A stretch of DNA of 31,724 nucleotides. Origin: a virus. The notes beneath the pieces are model-generated. The model saw nothing but the letters and a program-made list of their open reading frames with translations, had not been told where the DNA came from and did no database searches. A program made the translations under genes and the position numbers. Positions 15,861-21,169 of this stretch are shown here, in pieces. Each line of letters starts with the position of its first letter. Within the stretch, counting starts at the first letter, position 1. The stretch spans positions 1-31,724 of the IMG/VR virus record IMGVR_UViG_3300044729_002795; one strand, 5' to 3'.

Positions 15861-16577
15861 ATGAACAACCAACTCTTCGGCCTTCACAGCACTCCGTCGG
15901 GCGCTCTCCTTTCGCAGGGCGCTCTCCTTTCGCAGGGCGCTCTCCTTTCGCAGGGCGCTCTCCTTTCGCAGGGCGCTCTCCTTTCGCAGCAAGAAATCCT
16001 CAGCGATCCCAAGCGCTTTTGCCTTGTTGCGGCCGGCCGGCGGTGGGGCAAAACGACTTTCGGTGTTCGTAAACTTTACGATTCTGCAATGAGTGGCGGG
16101 ACCGCAACCTACTTTCATATCTCTCCTTCTGTTATGATGGCAGAGCTGGCGTACAAGTGCTCCATGGAGCTTTCGCCCGGATGGAGGCATATCGAGAGCA
16201 GCCGTACTGTTCACGCTCCCAACGGCTCCCGCGTTGTCTTTATGAGTCAACAAGAGGCGTTTAATGTCGATCGCTGGAGAGGGCATAGCGTCTCGGGTGT
16301 TGTAGTGGACGAGCCCTGGATGTGTACTAATCGCCTTATTGGGCCTGTCTGTTTTCATATAATGCCTTCTCGTGCATGGCTTTTACTGGCTGGGACGCCA
16401 CCATGGAATCACCGTAAATGGCTTAGGCGCCCTCGCCTTGCTGCTAGACTTGCGGCTATTCGCTTAGGTTTTGACCCCTCGGATGTTGCCGTCTATTTTT
16501 GTTTCAATGAAAGCGGCGTTGATCATGCCTTGGACGCTTTCAGGTATGCCACAACTTTAAGCGCTTACGGTAGTTGA
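15861..16577 (+). pseudogene. Internally deleted terminase-like ATPase with hexapeptide repeats
   Basis: This 238-residue frame carries Walker A AGRRWGKT (58-65), NGSRVVFMS (121-129), Walker B VVVDE (147-151) and LAGTPPW (176-182). It then jumps to VDHALDAFRYA (220-230), which aligns with GVDHAFDAFGY at the end of terL. About 200 residues, including most of the nuclease, are missing. The N-terminus has five copies of GALLSQ from a tandem 18-base repeat. The frame is open throughout and has its own promoter, so it may be a decayed copy or a retained ATPase-only derivative. Its sequence differs strongly from the window's own terL, so it is more likely acquired than duplicated in place. Confidence 0.7.
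15901..15990. repeat. 18-bp tandem repeat, five units
   Basis: The unit GCGCTCTCCTTTCGCAGG occurs five times without interruption; only the last base of the last unit differs. It is in frame in the terminase-like gene and encodes GALLSQ. Unit number can change without breaking the frame. There are no spacers, so it is not a CRISPR array. Confidence 0.97.
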
Positions 16578-16580
16578 TTT

Positions 16581-16742
16581 ATGGAACGCCCCCTGTCCTA
16601 CACGCCGGTCAAGTGCGACGGCAAGTCTGGGTGGAAGCTGCCGTACCCTTACGGCGTACTCCCGTCGAGTGGTAGTGTGGTTGCCATTGATCCGGCAGGG
16701 GTGACCCGCCTTGTCTCACGCAAGCTCATCACTAAACACTGA
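16581..16742 (+). CDS. Small plus-strand protein of unknown function (53 aa)
   Basis: It starts three bases after the stop of the terminase-like gene. The product begins MERPLSYTPVKCDGKSGWKL, continues PYPYGVLPSSGS and ends TRLVSRKLITKH. It has a basic C-terminus and no membrane segment. Its base use is more like the main phage genes than the T-rich terminase-like gene before it. I do not recognise the family. Confidence 0.4.
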   Translation: MERPLSYTPVKCDGKSGWKLPYPYGVLPSSGSVVAIDPAGVTRLVSRKLITKH

Positions 16743-16743
16743 C

Positions 16744-16941
16744 ATGATTTTTACTATCTCTGACATTGGTGGGCAAATTGGGCCGTTTGCTTGGGCGAAT
16801 AGCTGCGACTGCGCCTGGGGGACGGTATGGTTTTTCGGCAGAAAAAGTAGGTACTTAGTTGGGTTTTACAGAAACGCACCACTGCCCCCCTGTTCTTATG
16901 GAGCGTTGCAGAGTGAGGTGCGGGTGTGGGGTAGATGGTAA
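16744..16941 (+). CDS. Small plus-strand protein of unknown function (65 aa)
   Basis: The ATG lies one base after the previous stop (TGACATG), suggesting coupling. The product opens MIFTISDIGGQIGPFAWANS and has several aromatic residues (WGTVWFFGRKSRYLVGFY). The last 15 codons run into a G-rich repetitive tract, so the true end may once have been different. No family is recognised. Confidence 0.3.
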   Translation: MIFTISDIGGQIGPFAWANSCDCAWGTVWFFGRKSRYLVGFYRNAPLPPCSYGALQSEVRVWGRW

Positions 16942-17007
16942 GCGGGGTGGTGGTGTGAGGTGGATGGTAAGCTGAGATATGGGGTGTGAGGTGGGGGAGG
17001 TATGGGC
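16912..17007 (+). repeat. G-rich low-complexity tract
   Basis: About 95 bases on the plus strand consist almost wholly of G, T and A, with many GGGG and GGTGG runs and two near copies of GATGGTAAGC. Strand composition switches sharply at both ends. It lies where plus-strand genes end and minus-strand genes begin. It might form G-quadruplexes or serve in replication or packaging. No gene is supported here. Confidence 0.7.
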
Positions 17008-17093
17008 ACCCGCCCCTGCGCACGCAAAACTGCAACCCTACCCCGGCTCCTATAAGGAATCGAAACAGGATTGCAGCGGTGAGAATATTGGGA

Positions 17094-17111
17094 GCTTAAC
17101 AGTTTATAAGG
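17094..17111 (-). promoter_or_regulatory. Regulon element 1 (TGTTAAGC box only)
   Basis: The plus strand reads GCTTAACAGTTTATAAGG, one base different from the copies at 21152 and 21964. A companion palindrome box is not clear. A TATAGG-like -10 lies downstream on the minus strand, but no good minus-strand gene follows. Transcription from here would run antisense to the small plus-strand genes. The element lies just after the end of the 17116-17367 gene. Confidence 0.45.
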
Positions 17112-17115
17112 TGGC

Positions 17116-17367
17116 TCAGGAACCGATAAGCCTTGCCTCGCCTGACGGCAGCATTTTATAGTGTGTTCTCTTGTGCCCTAGTTTTTCCTCTAGGGCATTG
17201 TAGATACGGCAAGCGTTCTCGGATGATGGGCCACACCGGCAAATGCCAGGCCTAAAGTATCGCCCTATCCTGCAAAGACGAGAATAGAGTTCTGAGAATT
17301 GTCCGCCGTGATAGTCTGAGGCAAACCAATAGTGAGCTTCTACAATGTCCCAGCGGTCAAAATACAT
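17116..17367 (-). CDS. Conserved small phage protein (83 aa)
   Basis: The product begins MYFDRWDIVEAHYWFASDYH and continues GGQFSELYSRL. I recognise the pattern 'Y..RWDi.EA.y.FA.dyH.GQ.S..Y..l' from many phage and prophage hypothetical proteins; the function is unknown. The ATG is preceded by CTCGCTTTTCTC, a leader shared with the next upstream gene (start 17673). Confidence 0.65.
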   Translation of the reverse strand: MYFDRWDIVEAHYWFASDYHGGQFSELYSRLCRIGRYFRPGICRCGPSSENACRIYNALEEKLGHKRTHYKMLPSGEARLIGS

Positions 17368-17370
17368 AAC

Positions 17371-17382
17371 GAGAAAAGCGAG
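17371..17382 (-). repeat. Shared leader CTCGCTTTTCTC, copy 1
   Basis: This 12-base sequence lies three bases before the ATG of the gene starting at 17367. It occurs again two bases before the ATG at 17673. It takes the place of a Shine-Dalgarno sequence in both. Confidence 0.6.
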
Positions 17383-17400
17383 AGGGATAAATAGTGTGAT

Positions 17401-17673
17401 TTAATCTTCCGGCCATTCAAAGCCGGGAGGAATAAGCCACACGTCGCCATCTTGATGTAGGGTTTCCCCGGTGGCCGTTGCATAGTTATTTAGCACGTTC
17501 TCCCACGCTTCGTAGTATGTCTCGCTGTCTATGTTTCCCAATGCTGCAGCGTAGCCTAGGGGAATATTGCAGCGCAAACAATCCGCAGCGGTAAGGTAGC
17601 GCACAGCAAATATCTGCGGAATGTATATTCCGTGGTGGCCGTCAATCAAGAGGGCAGGCTCAGTGTTTGCCAT
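17401..17673 (-). CDS. Conserved small phage protein (90 aa)
   Basis: The product has LLIDGHHGIYIPQIFAVRY near its start and YYEAWENVLNNY followed by LHQDGDVWLIP near its end. This 'LLIDg.hGIYIPQ.Fa..y ... EaW..vl....LhQDGDlW' pattern is familiar from many phage genomes as a hypothetical protein of unknown role. The C-terminus is acidic. It shares its leader sequence with the next downstream gene. Confidence 0.65.
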   Translation of the reverse strand: MANTEPALLIDGHHGIYIPQIFAVRYLTAADCLRCNIPLGYAAALGNIDSETYYEAWENVLNNYATATGETLHQDGDVWLIPPGFEWPED

Positions 17674-17675
17674 GA

Positions 17676-17687
17676 TGAGAAAAGCGA
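17676..17687 (-). repeat. Shared leader CTCGCTTTTCTC, copy 2
   Basis: This is identical to 17371-17382 and lies two bases before the ATG at 17673. Confidence 0.6.
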
Positions 17688-17792
17688 GGGGAATGTTTGT
17701 TTAAACGTAGCAAGAATGCCGCTCAATAATATCGCCGTAGCACGCTACGCGATACCGGCCGTCGGCGAAACGTACGATGTTAGCGTGCCGGG

Positions 17793-18044
17793 CTAGGTGT
17801 GGGTACTTCCATCGGCAAGAATGGCACCATATAATTTACAGAGTGGTAACATACCGTACAACGTTACAGTCTTCCCGCTACCATCATCCTCTGCCATAAA
17901 AGCCGCTTGCTGTAGTAGGGTTAGTACATCTTGCTCTTTGATAATACTCCACTGGGCCAGCTTGGATAATTGAGCGTCAGTGAGAAGCTGGAATGCTTCA
18001 CCTAACTGGCCAGCTTGGCCCAGGAGCGGTTGACGGTAGCGCAT
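17793..18044 (-). CDS. Hypothetical protein (83 aa)
   Basis: I chose ATG 18044 (MRYRQPLLGQAGQLGEAF). The frame extends to 18116, but that part overlaps another plausible small gene. The protein is helical at first (LLTDAQLSKLAQWSIIKEQD, LTLLQQAAFMAEDDGSG) and ends with KTVTLYGMLPLCKLYGAI. The family is not recognised. A further open frame without an ATG lies just downstream (17703-17810) in the -1 frame. Confidence 0.45.
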   Translation of the reverse strand: MRYRQPLLGQAGQLGEAFQLLTDAQLSKLAQWSIIKEQDVLTLLQQAAFMAEDDGSGKTVTLYGMLPLCKLYGAILADGSTHT

Positions 18045-18160
18045 GGGTGTAGATGCGGGGAGAAAGTGAGAAAGGCTAGATCGGTAGGGATGCGGCGGCC
18101 GTAGCCTGACGCGCAACGGCCAGAGATAGGATGCCCCGCGAAAGGACGTAGCTCTGGCAT
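18002..18160 (-). CDS. Possible small protein overlapping the 17793-18044 gene (52 aa)
   Basis: This frame starts at ATG 18160, downstream of regulon element 2. The product is MPELRPFAGHPISGRCASGY, then GRRIPTDLAFL and a short tail to TAG at 18002-18004. It overlaps the next gene start by 43 bases in another frame. The composition looks protein-like, but the gene is short and unsupported by a known family. A mini frame (ATGGCTGTTGAGTAA) lies between it and the promoter. Confidence 0.35.
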   Translation of the reverse strand: MPELRPFAGHPISGRCASGYGRRIPTDLAFLTFSPHLHPCATVNRSWAKLAS

Positions 18161-18231
18161 AAAATCGGGGAAGACTTCAGCAAGGTTTACTCAACAGCCA
18201 TCGAAAAACCTCTTTTGTGGTTTGCCCCCGT

Positions 18232-18284
18232 ATCGTAGCGCAGCGATGGCACGCTTGCGAACGGGAGCTTAACACTTATTCACA
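18232..18284 (-). promoter_or_regulatory. Regulon element 2
   Basis: On the plus strand, GCTTAACACTTATTCACA (18267-18284) lies 11 bases from TGGCACGCT (18247-18255). Nine bases further is the complement of a TACGAT -10 box (18232-18237). It belongs to the short-spacing class with elements 3 and 4. It would drive the small genes ending at 18002 and 17793. Confidence 0.65.
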
Positions 18285-18651
18285 CTACGGGACGAGCGAG
18301 GGTGCTGTAACACTGATCGATCGGGCGGCCTTTAAGGTCACCGGCACGGAAAACGTACAGAGCGCACCCTCTAGGGTCTCCTTGTTCATAGGCAGAGAAT
18401 CCGTGCTGCTTTGCAATATCTTGCGCACGTTGCATAGCTTTTTCCGACTTATCGGCGATTCTAGGCCCTTGAATGGTAGGGCAACCGTAGCGGTCTCTGT
18501 GGAATCGATGATAAATCCCGTTTTCTACCTCTTGAATGGTGCCATTGCACAGTTCTTCCGCCCATGAATGGATAGCACGCTCGCAGCGCTTAAGCGCTGC
18601 CCACTCCTCACGGTTGAATGGGGCAGTCTTGGTTGCGGTTGCAGTGGCCAT
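18280..18651 (-). CDS. Conserved phage hypothetical protein (123 aa)
   Basis: The product contains ALKRCERAIHSWAEELCNG, then YHRFHRDRYGCPTIQGPRIA and HGFSAYEQGDPRGCALYVFR. I recognise the pattern 'LkR.ER.lH.WaE..CnG.iq ... yqGDPRGcALy' from many phage genomes, usually early-region proteins of unknown function. The start ATG is preceded by CATTC, like the next upstream gene. Promoter element 3 lies directly upstream. Confidence 0.7.
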   Translation of the reverse strand: MATATATKTAPFNREEWAALKRCERAIHSWAEELCNGTIQEVENGIYHRFHRDRYGCPTIQGPRIADKSEKAMQRAQDIAKQHGFSAYEQGDPRGCALYVFRAGDLKGRPIDQCYSTLARPVV

Positions 18652-18678
18652 GAATGGTCTCCGGTTGAATGCTTGGGA

Positions 18679-18731
18679 ATCCTAGCGCATGAATGGCACG
18701 CTTGGGGGCGTGCGCTTAATGTTTATTCACA
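18679..18731 (-). promoter_or_regulatory. Regulon element 3
   Basis: On the plus strand, GCTTAATGTTTATTCACA (18714-18731) lies 11 bases from TGGCACGCT (18694-18702), followed after nine bases by the complement of TAGGAT (18679-18684). It drives the gene starting at 18651. Its outer part overlaps the stop codon of the upstream gene. Confidence 0.7.
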
Positions 18732-18921
18732 TTGCGATCAGTGGAGAACGGGACAACTTCTCCCCCTGCTCCACCCTGCGACAAAGCTCGCTAAGTTCTC
18801 CGATTGTGGCAATACTAATGGGCCCCAGTGAGATACGGGAATCGGCAGTAAGTATCAGCATCGCAGCATCGTACAAAGCTGCCTTTGCGTCTTCCTCGGA
18901 GGGAAAGCTAAATCTGTCCAT
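18727..18921 (-). CDS. Hypothetical protein (64 aa)
   Basis: The product is MDRFSFPSEEDAKAALYDAA followed by MLILTADSRISLGPIS and a helical end (LSELCRRVEQGEK). It is acidic and helical. It lies behind promoter element 4, which has the best -10 box of the set (TATTAT), followed by an AGGAGG ribosome site that is too far from the ATG to be its Shine-Dalgarno. The family is not recognised. Confidence 0.5.
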   Translation of the reverse strand: MDRFSFPSEEDAKAALYDAAMLILTADSRISLGPISIATIGELSELCRRVEQGEKLSRSPLIAM

Positions 18922-18947
18922 GAATGCCCTTTGTTGAATGCCCTCCT

Positions 18948-19000
18948 ATAATACGCCATGAATGGCACGCCTGGGCTTGAATGCTTAACAATCAGTAACA
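18948..19000 (-). promoter_or_regulatory. Regulon element 4
   Basis: On the plus strand, GCTTAACAATCAGTAACA (18983-19000) lies 11 bases from TGGCACGCC (18963-18971), then nine bases from the complement of TATTAT (18948-18953). The first box is identical over 17 bases to the one at 29312-29328, more than 10 kb away. It drives the 64-residue gene. Confidence 0.75.
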
Positions 19001-19011
19001 GGCCAGGGGCT

Positions 19012-19024
19012 GTCTCAGTGAGAC
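19012..19024. repeat. Palindrome GTCTCAGTGAGAC
   Basis: A perfect six-base inverted repeat around one base lies between the small terminase stop and regulon element 4, with a partial second copy (GTGAGTCTCAG) about 14 bases further on. It could be an operator. No T tract follows, so it is not a standard terminator. Confidence 0.4.
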
Positions 19025-19044
19025 CCGTTGCAGCGCAGTGAGTC

Positions 19045-19650
19045 TCAGCCTTGCGTCTCGCTGTCTGTCTCGCCTGTCTCAGCTGTCCCAGGCTCGCCAG
19101 GGAGCGACGCGGGGGCAGGCTGCTCGACCGTGACCGTCAACACGAGGTCTCCCTCGCTCAAGCCAGCCGACTCCCGTAGCTCCCCGGCGATCTCCCCTGC
19201 CCTCTCAAGCCCTTTCAAGGCAGGCCCCCAGTCGCCCGCCGCCAGAGCCCCTTGAATGGCCCTAGAGCGGGCGGCAGCCACCTGGGCGCGGCGCAGCTCC
19301 GGGGGTGCCTGCTCAGCCGCCAGGAGGGCCTCTTCGGCGCGGCGCTGGGCGCGGCGCAGCGTGCGGGGTGCGACCTGGGGGTAGAGGCTGTCTAGATGCC
19401 AGCGCACCTGAATAGGAAGCCGACCAAACGTGTATTCATCGAATGCAATTCTTATGATCTCGTTAATATCTGGTTCTTCCTCTTGAATGCTATTATCCCA
19501 GGTTGCCGCCCAAGCATTGTGCGTTCTCAAAAGACGCTCGCTGTCTGTTAAGTAGTGGGCCGGCAGGGCGGAGCGTTGAATAGGCTCTGGTGTTTGCACT
19601 GGATCGCTCTTTCTGCCGGCAGCGTAGAGCGTATGTGAGTTTTGCTGCAA
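19045..19650 (-). CDS. terS: Probable terminase small subunit
   Basis: This 201-residue protein has a likely helix-rich N-terminal half (TDSERLLRTHNAWAATWDNS), WHLDSLYPQVAP, and a basic, Ala-rich helix (RTLRRAQRRAEEALLAAEQA). It ends with RSRAIQGALAAGDWGPALKG, LERAGEIAGELRESAGLSEG, a strand DLVLTVTVE and an acidic tail. The 'A...GDw..ALk.l.raGeIaGe ... LvLTVtvE' ending is typical of small terminases I know from aquatic siphophages. It would recognise the packaging site. It lies more than 4 kb from terL and on the other strand. The start is TTG at 19650; there is no internal ATG nearby. Confidence 0.6.
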   Translation of the reverse strand: MQQNSHTLYAAGRKSDPVQTPEPIQRSALPAHYLTDSERLLRTHNAWAATWDNSIQEEEPDINEIIRIAFDEYTFGRLPIQVRWHLDSLYPQVAPRTLRRAQRRAEEALLAAEQAPPELRRAQVAAARSRAIQGALAAGDWGPALKGLERAGEIAGELRESAGLSEGDLVLTVTVEQPAPASLPGEPGTAETGETDSETQG

Positions 19651-20149
19651 GTTGCAAGCGGTTTTTACGTGCTTTCTGGGCCGGCAGGTAGGGGGAGGGG
19701 GTACAGCCCAGCTTATGGATTGGGCTTTCGGAGCATTGGAAGGGGTTGATATGCTCTGAAGGCTCCGAAAGGGCCGGCAGGGAAAGGGGTAGTAGTATGT
19801 ATATAGAGTGTTCTCACCTTTTTTTCTAAAACCTTGTTTTTAGGTGGATTGATGATACATTTTTTGACTTTTCCACAGGCACGAAAAATATATGTATACC
19901 CAGTTGATCGTGGGCACACGCATCACCATTCCCTACGCCGGCAATGCCTTTCGGAGTCTCCACAACAGACCACATCTATCCAAACCCGTGTGCAATCAGG
20001 CCAAACCCCTTGCGAGCACTGGGCTTTCGTAGCATTAAAAGAGATTTTCCAAAGTGTATCCCCGCGAACCAAAAAACGCCCACTCATAAGCCGATCTTAT
20101 CGAGCGACTCAGGGCAGGCGTTTTGGCAGTTTTTCCCCGCGCCGGCCCG
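19651..20149. other. 500-base stretch without a supported gene; candidate replication origin
   Basis: It contains an AT-rich core (about 19795-19900, rich in TATATA, T and A runs), a TTTTCCACA DnaA-type box (19869-19877), a 10-base inverted repeat (19725-19734 with 19762-19771) and an imperfect 17-base direct repeat TGGGCTTTCG-x-AGCATT at 19721-19737 and 20020-20036. Short frames on both strands have no family resemblance. An origin or a packaging-initiation site next to the small terminase would both fit. Confidence 0.4.
19725..19771. repeat. Inverted repeat CTTTCGGAGC / GCTCCGAAAG
   Basis: Two perfect ten-base arms are separated by 27 bases. The left arm is also part of the direct repeat shared with 20020-20036. 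Confidence 0.75.
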
Positions 20150-20380
20150 TTAAGCGAGGGGGCGAGCCTTAAAGAACGGATCGTAAGCAAACGGAATGTC
20201 GTACCATAAACTGCCGTCAATATTCGACACAAACGTAGCAGGCATTCCATTGCATCCAACGTGAAATAAAACATGCGCGGCAATGACGACAAATGCCTTT
20301 TCGGAGACTTTTACGTGAAGGTCTGACTCGTGGTTGCCAATCTCGCAACCAGCGGCAACAAGCTTTTCGTAGAGTGTCAT
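20150..20380 (-). CDS. Conserved small phage protein (76 aa)
   Basis: The product begins MTLYEKLVAAGCEIGNHESD and ends FVSNIDGSLWYDIPFAYDPF. This 'LYekL...g..i.nHESDL.v ... F.s.iDg.lWyDIPFAydPf' pattern is familiar from many phage and prophage genomes; the function is unknown. Its start codon is preceded at eight bases by a CCGGC/GCCGG hairpin like those of three genes upstream. Confidence 0.7.
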   Translation of the reverse strand: MTLYEKLVAAGCEIGNHESDLHVKVSEKAFVVIAAHVLFHVGCNGMPATFVSNIDGSLWYDIPFAYDPFFKARPLA

Positions 20381-20388
20381 GGAATCAT

Positions 20389-20402
20389 CCGGCTCACGCC
20401 GG
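20389..20402 (-). promoter_or_regulatory. Leader hairpin before start codon, copy 1
   Basis: The minus strand reads CCGGC-GTGA-GCCGG, ending eight bases before ATG 20380. The stem is identical to the other three copies; the loop differs. Confidence 0.65.
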
Positions 20403-20436
20403 CAAGAAGGTGGATAAGATAGTAAACGCTATTTAC

Positions 20437-21066
20437 TTAGACAGCAGTGCCATCCTCAGTGTAAAGGCATTCTCCAGCAATAACAGACTCCTTGACCCGT
20501 TCTTCGCTTGTCTGGTATTCATACTCACCATTAAGCATGGAATAGTAGTCTTGTAAAAGCTCAAGCCGGAACTCTTTCGTTAAATCCTGCGCTTCATCTT
20601 CGCGCTCAAAAGAATCGCGCCAGTCAACAGGCCCCCAGTCCGAGTAGTATTCAGGATCGTCCGCCAGCTCAGCTTTACGCCATTCCCCTAACGCTTTTCC
20701 GTACGCTCGCACGTACCCGCGCGCAGTCTTAAGGGTATCGCAATCCCCGCCGTGATGCTTACGAATAAGCGAGCAGCAATCGAGCAGATCTTCCGTCAGC
20801 TCACCTTCAATGCTGCGCTTATTGCCTAGGTCGAACCCGTTAATGCAAAGACCAATCGTCTTGGCATCCTCGTAAATATGCTCCCACCATTCGTGGTCTA
20901 CATTTGTCTCCCAGTTCTCTTGCAAGATTTTCCCTTGCACTTCCTCGCCAAGCTCGCTAAAATTATACAGCTTACGGGTAACAACAGATTCCTGATACCC
21001 TGCAGGAGGTACCGAAGTAGTACCTTCAGTCCAGCTAACGGTCGTGATGCGTTGCACGATTGCCAT
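20437..21066 (-). CDS. Conserved phage protein (209 aa)
   Basis: I chose ATG 21066 (MAIVQRITTVSWTEG). The longer frame to 21105 runs through the leader hairpin toward the promoter. The key segment is YNFSELGEEVQGKILQENWE, then EWWEHIYEDAKTIGLCINGF and CSLIRKHHGGDCDTL. I recognise 'y.F.EL...vq.k.l......d.eWwe.iyeDA..iGl.i..fd' as a widespread phage family annotated as hypothetical or antitoxin-like. The protein is acidic and helical. It has its own promoter (element 5) and leader hairpin. Confidence 0.7.
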   Translation of the reverse strand: MAIVQRITTVSWTEGTTSVPPAGYQESVVTRKLYNFSELGEEVQGKILQENWETNVDHEWWEHIYEDAKTIGLCINGFDLGNKRSIEGELTEDLLDCCSLIRKHHGGDCDTLKTARGYVRAYGKALGEWRKAELADDPEYYSDWGPVDWRDSFEREDEAQDLTKEFRLELLQDYYSMLNGEYEYQTSEERVKESVIAGECLYTEDGTAV

Positions 21067-21074
21067 TGTGTGAT

Positions 21075-21089
21075 CCGGCTTGCTGCCGG
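21075..21089 (-). promoter_or_regulatory. Leader hairpin before start codon, copy 2
   Basis: The minus strand reads CCGGC-AGCAA-GCCGG, then ATCACACA, then ATG 21066. The hairpin plus spacer is identical to copy 3. Confidence 0.75.
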
Positions 21090-21105
21090 TCGTTTCAGCA
21101 AACAT

Positions 21106-21169
21106 ACAATAGCACGAAAAAGGGGCAAGCGTGGCACGCTCACCCCTGAAGGCTTAACAGTTTGTAAGG
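21106..21169 (-). promoter_or_regulatory. Regulon element 5
   Basis: On the plus strand, GCTTAACAGTTTGTAAGG (21152-21169) lies 11 bases from the perfect palindrome AGCGTGGCACGCT (21128-21140). Sixteen bases further is the complement of TATTGT (21106-21111), read as TGCTATTGT. It drives the 209-residue gene. Both boxes are identical to those at 21940-21981. Confidence 0.75.

Noticed and set aside
15901-15990. Tandem repeat as a CRISPR array
   Set aside because: The units are contiguous with no spacers and encode an in-frame hexapeptide.
15726-16358. Minus-strand frame of 210 codons with RKESAL repeats
   Set aside because: It is the complement of the terminase-like gene; the plus-strand frame has recognisable Walker motifs, so the minus frame is a shadow.
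16754-17035. Minus-strand frame after regulon element 1
   Set aside because: It is Pro/His/Thr-rich because it is the complement of the G-rich tract, has no family resemblance, and its start is not well placed.
19713-19919. Minus-strand frame of 68 codons in the non-coding stretch
   Set aside because: It spans the AT-rich core and the inverted repeat, has no plausible ribosome site, and is protein-like only in part.
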